DNA of 7,868 nucleotides. Origin: Thiohalobacter sp. (GTDB lineage Bacteria > Pseudomonadota > Gammaproteobacteria > DSM-19610). The notes beneath the pieces were generated by a model. That model worked only from the letters and a program-made list of their open reading frames with translations, did not search any database and was not told the origin of the DNA. Within the stretch, counting starts at the first letter, position 1, and every line of letters begins with the position of its first letter. The stretch is from the NCBI GenBank assembly GCA_027080445.1, contig JALWRY010000109.1:1-7868 (forward strand), given 5' to 3'. Below are positions 1-6,815 of the stretch, piece by piece. The position numbers and the translations under genes are program-made.

Positions 1-518
1 TGCCGGAATTGCGCCTGCAGGAAACCCGCAAGCAGAAGACCCACAAGCTCAGCTTCTATGTCTCGCTGGATGCCGACCGTGAAGCGCTGCTGGCGGTCAT
101 GCAGAGCCGGCTGGCGGAGCAGGGCGTTCGCGCCAGCCTGACCTGGAGCATCGATGAACCGGCCGCCATCGGCCTGCTCGATGTGCTACCGGCCTGCGCC
201 ACCAAGTTACACGCCATTGAGTTTCTTGCCACGCAAACCGGATTCAAACTCACCGAAATCCTGTTTGCCGGCGACAGCGGCAACGACCTGCCGGTTTTAT
301 CCAGCGCCATCCCCTCGGTGCTGGTCGCCAATGCCGGCGCCGAAGTGCGGGAAGCGGCGCAGGCACAGGCAGTCGCTGCAGGTCACGCCGACGCACTCTA
401 TATTGCCAGGGGAGGATTTCTCGGTATGAACGGAAACTACAGCGCCGGTATCGTGGAAGGCCTGGCGCACTTTTACCCGGGCGTCGTCGAGCAACTCGGC
501 GGCGATCAACACGCATGA
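1..518 (+). CDS. spp: Sucrose-phosphate phosphatase, C-terminal part (5' end outside window)
   Basis: Predicted to hydrolyse sucrose 6-phosphate to sucrose plus phosphate, the last step of sucrose synthesis in the cytoplasm. The reading frame is open from base 3, with no stop before the window edge, so the gene starts upstream; a TTG at base 9 is most likely internal. The visible part has the cap-domain segment QKTHKLSFYV, then a candidate HAD motif III lysine (codon 204-206, in ATKLHAIEFLA) and HAD motif IV FAGDSGNDLPVL (about 264-299), whose GDSGND holds the Mg-binding acidic residues. The end, YSAGIVEGLAHFYP, resembles the usual SPP C-terminus. The N-terminal DxDxT nucleophile motif is not visible. 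The protein could be a free SPP or the C-terminal half of a sucrose-phosphate synthase/phosphatase fusion like that of Nitrosomonas. Its TGA overlaps the ATG of the sugar kinase gene, and the whole neighbourhood is sucrose metabolism, which supports SPP over other HAD enzymes. Confidence 0.85.
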   Translation, partial: PELRLQETRKQKTHKLSFYVSLDADREALLAVMQSRLAEQGVRASLTWSIDEPAAIGLLDVLPACATKLHAIEFLATQTGFKLTEILFAGDSGNDLPVLSSAIPSVLVANAGAEVREAAQAQAVAAGHADALYIARGGFLGMNGNYSAGIVEGLAHFYPGVVEQLGGDQHA

Positions 519-1411
519 AGTCGCCATTGACAGGACGGCCGGTACTGTTCGGCGAAGTACTGTTCGACCATTTTCCTGACGGGGACGTCGTACTCGGTGG
601 CGCGCCGTTCAACGTGGCCTGGCACCTGAACGCCTTTGGCGCGCGGCCGGTATTGATCTCGCGCGTCGGCAACGATGCACTGGGCCGGCGCATTCGCGAC
701 GCCATGCAGGGCTGGCAGATGGATACCATCGGTTTACAGCTTGACTCGGCGCACCCGACCGGAACGGTAGACGTTAGTATTGAGGATGGCGAACCCCACT
801 ACGACATCGTCGAACACCGCGCCTGGGATTTTATCGACGCCGACAGCCTGCCCCCGGTCACAGATGCCGCGCTGCTCTACCACGGCAGCCTTGCCCTGCG
901 CAGCCCAGTTTCACGCAAGGCCCTGGACAGGCTGCGTGCGCAACTGGACGCCCCGGTATTTCTCGACGTTAACCTGCGCCCCCCCTGGTGGAGCCGGGAA
1001 GCGATAACACAGCACCTCGATACGGCCCGCTGGGTCAAGCTCAACGATGAGGAACTGGATACCCTGACGCCGGCGGGAAGCGACCTGGCGCAACGCGCCG
1101 CTGCATTACAGCAGAGCCATGATATTGAACTGCTGATCACCACCCTGGGCGAGGAGGGCGCGCTGGCACACGACAGCACGGGCCACAGCCTTCAGGTTAA
1201 ACCCGCTGCGACCGACACAGTGACCGACACCGTCGGGGCCGGCGATGCCTTTACCTCCGTCATTATTCTTGGCCTGTTGAATGCCTGGGACCTTGAACAG
1301 ACGCTGCAACGCGCACAGACTTTCGCCAGCGCGATTGTCGGCATCCGTGGCGCCACCCCCGGCCATCGTGACTTCTATACTGTATTCAGGCAACACTGGG
1401 ATTTGATGTGA
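515..1411 (+). CDS. PfkB-family carbohydrate kinase, probable fructokinase
   Basis: Predicted to phosphorylate fructose to fructose 6-phosphate with ATP in the cytoplasm. The 298-residue length is normal for ribokinase/PfkB sugar kinases. Seen in the sequence: an N-terminal substrate-binding glycine pair in GGAPFNVAWHL (residues 28-38), a conserved RVGNDALGRRI stretch of PfkB signature 1, the LDVNLRPPWW segment typical of bacterial fructokinases, and PfkB signature 2 DTVGAGDAF (238-246), where D244 is the expected catalytic base and GAGD forms the anion hole. The ATG lies inside the stop of the upstream phosphatase gene (ATGA), and the next gene overlaps its own TGA, so it is the middle gene of a coupled operon. 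In methanotroph sucrose clusters the equivalent gene is called fruK and encodes fructokinase; I leave the symbol blank because fruK more often means 1-phosphofructokinase. Fructose is inferred as substrate from the neighbours: one releases fructose, another makes sucrose. The family alone would also allow other sugars. Confidence 0.88.
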   Translation: MKSPLTGRPVLFGEVLFDHFPDGDVVLGGAPFNVAWHLNAFGARPVLISRVGNDALGRRIRDAMQGWQMDTIGLQLDSAHPTGTVDVSIEDGEPHYDIVEHRAWDFIDADSLPPVTDAALLYHGSLALRSPVSRKALDRLRAQLDAPVFLDVNLRPPWWSREAITQHLDTARWVKLNDEELDTLTPAGSDLAQRAAALQQSHDIELLITTLGEEGALAHDSTGHSLQVKPAATDTVTDTVGAGDAFTSVIILGLLNAWDLEQTLQRAQTFASAIVGIRGATPGHRDFYTVFRQHWDLM

Positions 1412-3819
1412 ACCAGGCTAACCCGTTCAAACTGTTCGATGCGCTTGTCGCCTACCTCGACGAGGAACGTAGCAATGCGCACCGGGTACTACACCATTTT
1501 ACCGCCATCGGCCGGCCCTTTCTGCTGCGCAGTGACCTGCTCGATGGCTTCGAGGCGCTGTGTACCGGGGAAGGCGGTGAGTCCCTGCGCCACACGCCGC
1601 TGGCCGGCACCCTGCAAATGAGCCAGGAAGCCACAATGGATACACAATGGTTCTACCTGGCGCTGCGACCCCGTATCGGTCGTTGGCAGTACCTGCGGAT
1701 TCACCTGGAGACCGTCGAAGCTGAAGAGATCGTGGTCAGCCAGTACCTGCGTTTCAAGGAAAGACTGGTTGACGGCAACACGTCCCCGGAATGGATGCTG
1801 GAAGTCGACCTGGAACCGTTCTCACGCGAGTTTTTAAAACCGCAGGAATCCCGCTCCATTGGTCGGGGCGTGGAATTTCTCAACCGCCGCCTGTCCAGCC
1901 GGCTGTTCGAGGAACAGGGCAAGGGCCAGCGACGGCTGCTGCAATTTCTCAGCATGCACGCCTACCGCGGACAACCGTTGATGCTCAACGGGTTGATCAC
2001 CAGCGTCCGCGACCTGCGGCGCGCCTTGCGCAGTGCTGACCGTCTGCTGGCTGACAGGGAAGCCGATCAACCCTGGAGCGTACTGGCGCGTGAACTGACG
2101 CCGCTGGGTTTCGAGCCCGGCTGGGGCCGTAACGCCGTGATGGTTCGCGATACCATGCAACTGCTGCTCGATATCCTCGAAGCACCTTCACCGGATGCAC
2201 TGGAAACCTTCCTGGGTCGTATCCCGATGATTTTCTCGCTGGCCATCCTGTCGCCACACGGCTGGTTCGGCCAGTCCAACGTACTCGGACGGCCCGATAC
2301 CGGCGGACAGGTGGTCTACATCCTCGACCAGGTGCGTGCACTGGAACGGGAAATGACACAACGCCTGAATGACCAGGGACTGGATATCAAACCCTCGATT
2401 GTCGTTGTCACCCGCCTGATCCCTGAAGCTGAAGGCACCACCTGCGGCCAGCGCATCGAAAGTATCGCCGGCACCGAGTACGCGCGCATCCTGCGCGTGC
2501 CGTTCCGCGAAGCCTCCGGAGAGGTCGTGCCGAAATGGATCTCGCGCTTCGAGGTCTGGCCCTACCTGGAGCGTTTCGCACTGGACGTGGAACACGAACT
2601 GCTGGCAGAACTGGGCGGACGGCCGGACCTGGTGATCGGCAACTACTCCGATGGCAACCTGGTCGCCACGCTGCTGGCGCAGCGGCTTGGCGTGACCCAG
2701 TGCAATATCGCCCACGCACTGGAAAAAACCAAGTACCTGTACTCCGACCTGTACTGGCGCGAGAACGATGCGCAGTATCATTTCGCCACCCAGTTCACGG
2801 CCGATCTGATCGCCATGAACACGGCTGACTTCATCATTACCAGCACCTACCAGGAGATTGCCGGCACCGACGAAAGCGTTGGCCAGTATGAAAGTTACTC
2901 CGAGTTCAGCCTGCCGGGCCTGTACCGGGTGGTACACGGGATCGATGTCTTCGACCCCAAGTTCAATATTGTCTCGCCCGGCGCCGACCCCGATGTGTAC
3001 TTCCCCGCCGCTGACAAGGAACAACGTCTGGTCCACCTGCACGATGAAATCAAACAACTGGTGTTTGGCCAGAACACTGCTTTCGATATCCGTGGCGTAC
3101 TGGCTGATACCGACAAACCGCTGCTATTCACCATGGCGCGCATGGACCGGATTAAAAATATTACCGGCCTGGTCGAGTGGTACGCCAACACCCCCGCCCT
3201 GCGTGAAGCGGCCAACCTGCTGGTCATTTCGGGACACGTCGACCCACAGCGTTCCGGCGATGCAGAAGAACGCGAACAGATAACGCGTATGCATGCGCTC
3301 ATGGACGAACACGGCCTGGACGGCCAGGTTCGCTGGCTGGGCATGCACCTCGACAAGGACCTGGCCGGCGAGTTGTACCGCGTGGTTGCCGACCGACGCG
3401 GCGCTTTCGTGCAACCGGCGCTGTTCGAGGCCTTTGGCCTGACCGTGGTGGAAGCCATGAGCAGCGGCCTGCCGACCTTCGCCACCTGCTTCGGCGGTCC
3501 GCTGGAAATTATCGAGGACGGGATTTCCGGTTTTCACATCGACCCCAATCACGGCGAAGCAGCCGCGCAACGTATGGCAATGTTTTTCGAGCGCTGCCGG
3601 AAAGAACCCGACTACTGGGATCGCCTGTCACAGGGCTCACTGGACCGGGTGGCGGCCCGCTACACCTGGAAACGCTATGCCGAACGCATGATGACCCTGT
3701 CACGGGTCTATGGTTTCTGGCGCTACGTGACCAACCTGGAACGCGCCGAGACACGCCGTTACCTGGAGATGTTTTATGCACTGCAATACCGGCCGCTGGC
3801 AGCGGCGGTTGGGGATTGA
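1408..3819 (+). CDS. susA: Sucrose synthase (GT4 family)
   Basis: Reversibly converts sucrose plus NDP into NDP-glucose plus fructose, linking stored sucrose to ADP- or UDP-glucose for glycogen or envelope synthesis. The 803 residues match known sucrose synthases. The N-terminal regulatory region includes YLALRPRIGRWQYLRIH. The GT-B core follows: SPHGWFGQ (282-289), the glycine loop DTGGQVVY (297-304), catalytic-site HALEKTKYLY with H436, RMDRIKN with phosphate-binding R578 and K583, and the retaining-GT E-x7-E pair E674/E682 in FEAFGLTVVEAM. The C-terminus has the family-typical MFYALQYRPLA. The full N-terminal region separates it from sucrose-phosphate synthase and other GT4 enzymes. The start is a GTG overlapping the kinase stop (GTGA), with no strong ribosome binding site, suggesting translation by re-initiation; an internal start cannot be excluded. 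Two residues that set UDP preference in plants (Q and N) appear here as H647 and A653, so ADP may be accepted well. Confidence 0.95.
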   Translation: MNQANPFKLFDALVAYLDEERSNAHRVLHHFTAIGRPFLLRSDLLDGFEALCTGEGGESLRHTPLAGTLQMSQEATMDTQWFYLALRPRIGRWQYLRIHLETVEAEEIVVSQYLRFKERLVDGNTSPEWMLEVDLEPFSREFLKPQESRSIGRGVEFLNRRLSSRLFEEQGKGQRRLLQFLSMHAYRGQPLMLNGLITSVRDLRRALRSADRLLADREADQPWSVLARELTPLGFEPGWGRNAVMVRDTMQLLLDILEAPSPDALETFLGRIPMIFSLAILSPHGWFGQSNVLGRPDTGGQVVYILDQVRALEREMTQRLNDQGLDIKPSIVVVTRLIPEAEGTTCGQRIESIAGTEYARILRVPFREASGEVVPKWISRFEVWPYLERFALDVEHELLAELGGRPDLVIGNYSDGNLVATLLAQRLGVTQCNIAHALEKTKYLYSDLYWRENDAQYHFATQFTADLIAMNTADFIITSTYQEIAGTDESVGQYESYSEFSLPGLYRVVHGIDVFDPKFNIVSPGADPDVYFPAADKEQRLVHLHDEIKQLVFGQNTAFDIRGVLADTDKPLLFTMARMDRIKNITGLVEWYANTPALREAANLLVISGHVDPQRSGDAEEREQITRMHALMDEHGLDGQVRWLGMHLDKDLAGELYRVVADRRGAFVQPALFEAFGLTVVEAMSSGLPTFATCFGGPLEIIEDGISGFHIDPNHGEAAAQRMAMFFERCRKEPDYWDRLSQGSLDRVAARYTWKRYAERMMTLSRVYGFWRYVTNLERAETRRYLEMFYALQYRPLAAAVGD

Positions 3820-3839
3820 ACACATCCCCATGATCAATC

Positions 3840-3888
3840 CGTCATTGCGGGGAACGAAGTGACGCGGGGTGAGATGCTCGCAATGACG
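3840..3888. repeat. Degenerate intergenic palindromic repeat, short copy
   Basis: A 49-base element with perfect 10-base terminal inverted repeats, CGTCATTGCG (3840-3849) and CGCAATGACG (3879-3888). It lies in the 98-base gap between sucrose synthase and the hemolysin III gene. The same TCATTGCG/CGCAATGA ends occur in the long palindrome at 7721-7798, so the two look like members of one family. The left arm continues as GGGAACGAAGTGACGCGG, but the right side is short and does not complement it, as if an internal part of the second arm had been lost. It is non-coding and might form a small hairpin between the two transcription units. No transposase gene is present. Confidence 0.75.
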
Positions 3889-3917
3889 TGGATACTTGTT
3901 AATCAGAGATCCCCTGA

Positions 3918-4535
3918 ATGTACTACGGAGAACGATTCAACAGCATCAGTCACCTGATTGGCGCGGCGCTGGCGCTTGCCGGCATGGTAGTGCTGGTTGT
4001 GTATGCCTCCGAACAGGGTGACCCGTGGAAAATTGTCAGCTTCAGTATCTATGGCGCCACGCTGTTCCTGTTGTACAGCCTGTCGACGCTCTATCACTCA
4101 CTGCGGGGACGCGCCAAACAGTTTTTCCAGAAACTGGATCATGTGGCGATCTACCTGCTGATCGCCGGCAGTTACACTCCTCTGACCCTGGTCACCCTGC
4201 GCGGCGTCTGGGGCTGGACACTGTTCGGCATTATCTGGGGACTGGCCATTATCGGCATCATTGTCGATAGCCTGCACAGGCAAGGGTCACGCGCCATCCC
4301 GATGACCCTTTACCTGCTCATGGGCTGGCTGATCCTGGTTGCCATGTACCCACTGAGCCAGGCCCTGCCCACGGGCGGCCTGGCCTTGCTGGTGCTGGGC
4401 GGCGTGTTTTACACCGGCGGCACGGTTTTCTATGCGCTTGATAATAAAATGAAACATGCCCACGGCATCTGGCACCTGTTCGTGCTGGCCGGCAGCATTT
4501 CCCACTACCTTGTGATACTCCGGTACGTTCTCTAG
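3918..4535 (+). CDS. Hemolysin III / PAQR-family seven-helix membrane protein
   Basis: An integral inner-membrane protein of 205 residues, the usual length for bacterial hemolysin III (YqfA-like) proteins. The sequence shows about seven hydrophobic segments joined by short loops. PAQR motifs are clear: ERFNSISHLIG at the N-terminus (5-15), STLYH (S56-H60), KLDHVAIYLLIAGSYTP with D74, and HAHGIWHLFVLAGSISHY (180-197). S56, H60, D74, H182 and H186 have the same spacing as the serine, zinc-binding histidines and aspartate of human adiponectin receptors, so a zinc site and possibly hydrolase activity on lipids such as ceramide are plausible but not shown for bacteria. The 'hemolysin' name comes from a Bacillus cereus protein and should not be read as evidence of a toxin. 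The ATG at 3918 gives the family-typical start MYYGERFNS, though the ribosome binding site is weak. The gene is separated from the sucrose operon by a repeat and converges on uvrD, so no link to sucrose is implied. Confidence 0.9.
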   Translation: MYYGERFNSISHLIGAALALAGMVVLVVYASEQGDPWKIVSFSIYGATLFLLYSLSTLYHSLRGRAKQFFQKLDHVAIYLLIAGSYTPLTLVTLRGVWGWTLFGIIWGLAIIGIIVDSLHRQGSRAIPMTLYLLMGWLILVAMYPLSQALPTGGLALLVLGGVFYTGGTVFYALDNKMKHAHGIWHLFVLAGSISHYLVILRYVL

Positions 4536-4550
4536 AAAACCGCCGGATTG

Positions 4551-6719
4551 TCATACCGCCTGAAGGTTTGCATAGGCGACCACCAGCCACTTGGAGCCGG
4601 CGGTTTCGAAATTGACCTGCACGCGCGCGTGTGCGCCCTGGCCCTCATAGTTCAGCACAATGCCATCACCGAACTTTGCGTGCTGCACGCGCTGGCCCAG
4701 CGCCAGGCCGGCGGGTGCCGCCTCGTCCATCGGGCTGGCTACCGGTGCGGCGCCATACGGGCGGCTGACCTGAACACGCGGCCGCAGTTCTTCCACCAGC
4801 TCGGCAGGAATTTCGCGGATAAACCGCGAAGGCAGGTTGTAGGATTCATTGCCGAACAGGCGACGATGCTCGGCAAGCGTCATAAACAACTGACGACGCG
4901 CACGGGTGATGCCGACATAGCAAAGACGCCGCTCCTCTTCCAGGCGCCCCGGTTCCTCGACCGAACGCTGGTGCGGAAACAGGCCTTCTTCCAGGCCACA
5001 TAAAAATACCGTATCGAACTCCAGCCCCTTGGCGGAGTGCAGGGTCATCAGTTGTACGCAATCTTCCCAACCCTGCGCCTGGCCTTCACCGGCTTCCAGT
5101 GCAGCGTGTGACAAAAACGAAGACAGGGGATCGAGGTCGTCTTCCTCGATCTCGTCATATTCATATTCGCGTGCGGCGTTGATCAGTTCGTCGAGGTTCT
5201 CGATGCGCGCCTCGCCCTTTTCACCTTTTTCCTTTTTGTAGTACGCCTTGAGTTCGCTGCATTCCACCACATGCTCGACCTGCTCACCGAGTTCCAGGCC
5301 GTCGATATCCCGCGCGAACTGTTCGATCAGTTCCATGAAAGCGGCCAGCGCATTGCGCGCGCGGGCATTCAGTTCGCCACTGTCGAGCACTGCGCGCGCC
5401 GCTGACCATAGGGAACGACTGTCGCGTTTGGCCCGTTCGCGTACCACCGCCAGCGTCCGCTCACCGATACCACGCGGCGGCTGGTTGACCACGCGGTCGA
5501 AGGCCGCATCGCTTTCGCGGTTTTCACACAGGCGCAGGTAACCCAGCGCATCCTTGATTTCCTGTCGCTCGAAAAAGCGCAGGCCGCCATAGACCCGGTA
5601 GGCGACACCGGCCTGTAACAGGCGTTCTTCAAACACGCGCGACTGGGCGTTGGAGCGGTACAAAATGGCCATGTCGCTGCGCGCCAGTCCCTGTTCCACC
5701 TGCGCCTGGATATGCTCGATGACAAAACGCGCCTCGTCCTGCTCATTGATAGCGGTATACAACTGGACAGGGTCGCCGTCTTCCCCGGCGGTCCACAGGT
5801 TCTTGCCGAGGCGCCCCGCGTTATGCGCGATCAACGCGTTGGCAGCCTTGAGGATCGCGCCGGTGGAACGGTAGTTCTGCTCCAGACGCAGCGTTCGCGC
5901 ACCGGGAAAGTCCTGCTCGAAACGTTGCAGGTTTTCGATTTTGGCGCCACGCCAGCCATAGATCGACTGGTCGTCGTCACCCACAATGGTGATGTTGGCC
6001 TGCTTGCCCGCCAGCACCCGCAGCCAGGCGTACTGGATGGTATTGGTGTCCTGGAACTCATCGACAAGGATATGCTGAAAGCGTTCCTGGTAGTGTTGCA
6101 ACAGCTGTGGCTGTTTCAGCCACAATTCGTGTGCACGCAACAACAGCTCGGCAAAATCCACCAGCCCGGAGCGCTGGCACAATGCCTCGTAGGCCTGGTA
6201 GATGGCAATCTGCTGGCGCTGGTAAGGGTCGCCCTTGTGCTCGATGTGCTCAGGGCGCAGGCCTTCGTCCTTGCGTGCATTGATGTACCACTGGGACTGC
6301 CGTGGCGGCCACTGGGCTTCATCCAGCTCCAGCGCTTTCAGCACCCGCCGCACAATGCGGTACTGGTCATCGGCATCCAGTACCTGGAAGGTTTGCGGCA
6401 GACCTGCATCCTGCCAGTGTGCGCGTAACAGCCGGTGCGCCAGGCCGTGAAAGGTGCCTACCCACATGCCGCGTGTGGATACACCGATCAACTTTTCAAT
6501 GCGGGCGCGCATTTCGGCGGCGGCCTTGTTGGTAAAGGTGACGGCCAGAATGCCATAGGGTGACAGGTTCTCCACCTGCACCAGCCAGGCGATACGGTGC
6601 ACCAGCACACGGGTTTTTCCGCTACCCGCGCCCGCCAGTACCAGCAACGGGTCGGGCGGGGCGGTCACCGCCTCGCGCTGCGCATCGTTCAGAGCACCTA
6701 TAATGTAGGAAACATCCAT
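4551..6719 (-). CDS. uvrD: DNA helicase II (UvrD), superfamily 1A 3'-5' helicase
   Basis: ATP-driven 3'-5' helicase that removes the incised oligonucleotide and UvrC in nucleotide excision repair and unwinds nicked DNA in MutHLS mismatch repair. At 722 residues it is nearly the length of E. coli UvrD (720). Motifs in order: Q-motif LNDAQREAV (10-18), Walker A AGAGSGKT (29-36, K35), Ia TFTNKAAAEMRAR (61-73), II VDEFQDTN (219-226, D220/E221), III VGDDDQSIYGWRG (247-259), IV LRLEQNYRST (278-287), V TLHSAKGLEF (559-568) and VI RRLCYVGITRAR (597-608, R605). The last 50 residues, from LGQRVQHAKFGDG to WLVVAYANLQAV, form the Tudor-like C-terminal domain of UvrD, which separates it from Rep and PcrA-like relatives. 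The MDVSY start equals that of E. coli, which supports the ATG at 6719 although no Shine-Dalgarno sequence precedes it. It is transcribed alone, opposite to both neighbours. Confidence 0.97.
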   Translation of the reverse strand: MDVSYIIGALNDAQREAVTAPPDPLLVLAGAGSGKTRVLVHRIAWLVQVENLSPYGILAVTFTNKAAAEMRARIEKLIGVSTRGMWVGTFHGLAHRLLRAHWQDAGLPQTFQVLDADDQYRIVRRVLKALELDEAQWPPRQSQWYINARKDEGLRPEHIEHKGDPYQRQQIAIYQAYEALCQRSGLVDFAELLLRAHELWLKQPQLLQHYQERFQHILVDEFQDTNTIQYAWLRVLAGKQANITIVGDDDQSIYGWRGAKIENLQRFEQDFPGARTLRLEQNYRSTGAILKAANALIAHNAGRLGKNLWTAGEDGDPVQLYTAINEQDEARFVIEHIQAQVEQGLARSDMAILYRSNAQSRVFEERLLQAGVAYRVYGGLRFFERQEIKDALGYLRLCENRESDAAFDRVVNQPPRGIGERTLAVVRERAKRDSRSLWSAARAVLDSGELNARARNALAAFMELIEQFARDIDGLELGEQVEHVVECSELKAYYKKEKGEKGEARIENLDELINAAREYEYDEIEEDDLDPLSSFLSHAALEAGEGQAQGWEDCVQLMTLHSAKGLEFDTVFLCGLEEGLFPHQRSVEEPGRLEEERRLCYVGITRARRQLFMTLAEHRRLFGNESYNLPSRFIREIPAELVEELRPRVQVSRPYGAAPVASPMDEAAPAGLALGQRVQHAKFGDGIVLNYEGQGAHARVQVNFETAGSKWLVVAYANLQAV

Positions 6720-6725
6720 CGGGCC

Positions 6726-6731
6726 ATTCTA
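6726..6731 (-). promoter_or_regulatory. Candidate extended -10 promoter element for uvrD
   Basis: On the minus strand the sequence reads TTTGCTAGAATGGCCCG directly before the uvrD ATG. TAGAAT matches the sigma-70 -10 consensus at five of six bases, and TGC just upstream makes an extended -10. No good -35 is seen at 16-18 bases, as is common for extended -10 promoters. Only six bases separate the element from the start codon, so transcription would begin at or next to the A of the ATG and give a leaderless mRNA. This is a consensus reading only; a further upstream promoter is also possible. Confidence 0.35.
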
Positions 6732-6802
6732 GCAAAGCCGGCGGCGCGACAGGGAACCTTGCCCACTCCCAGGCAGTCTGTCTCCCTATACACCTCAATG
6801 AC

Positions 6803-6810
6803 GGGGGTGA
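6803..6810 (+). promoter_or_regulatory. Ribosome binding site that fixes the phosphatase start
   Basis: GGGGGTGA resembles the anti-16S consensus GGAGGTGA with one change. Its GGGGG core ends eight bases before the ATG at 6816, which is near-optimal spacing. This favours 6816 over the in-frame ATG at 6798, which has no purine-rich site before it and lies upstream of this motif, and over still earlier in-frame starts inside uvrD. Confidence 0.6.
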
Positions 6811-6815
6811 GCGCG

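Noticed and set aside
2188..3057. 289-codon open frame on the minus strand inside sucrose synthase
   Set aside because: It is fully antisense to conserved catalytic sequence, has no recognisable domain and is expected from GC-rich codon use.
5712..6428. 238-codon open frame on the plus strand inside uvrD
   Set aside because: It is antisense to conserved helicase motifs and shows no recognisable family, so it is a frame shadow.
6778..6793. LexA/SOS-box-like sequence CTGTCTCCCTATACAC in the uvrD-phosphatase intergenic region
   Set aside because: It fits CTGT-N8-ACAG except for the last base, but its spacer is GC-rich rather than AT-rich and it lies about 60 bases from uvrD. SOS control of uvrD is known in E. 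coli, yet this match is too weak to call without a genome-specific LexA motif.
6597..6815. N-terminal extension of the phosphatase into the uvrD coding region
   Set aside because: The frame is open, but the extension is antisense to the conserved N-terminus of UvrD, and a good ribosome binding site points to ATG 6816.
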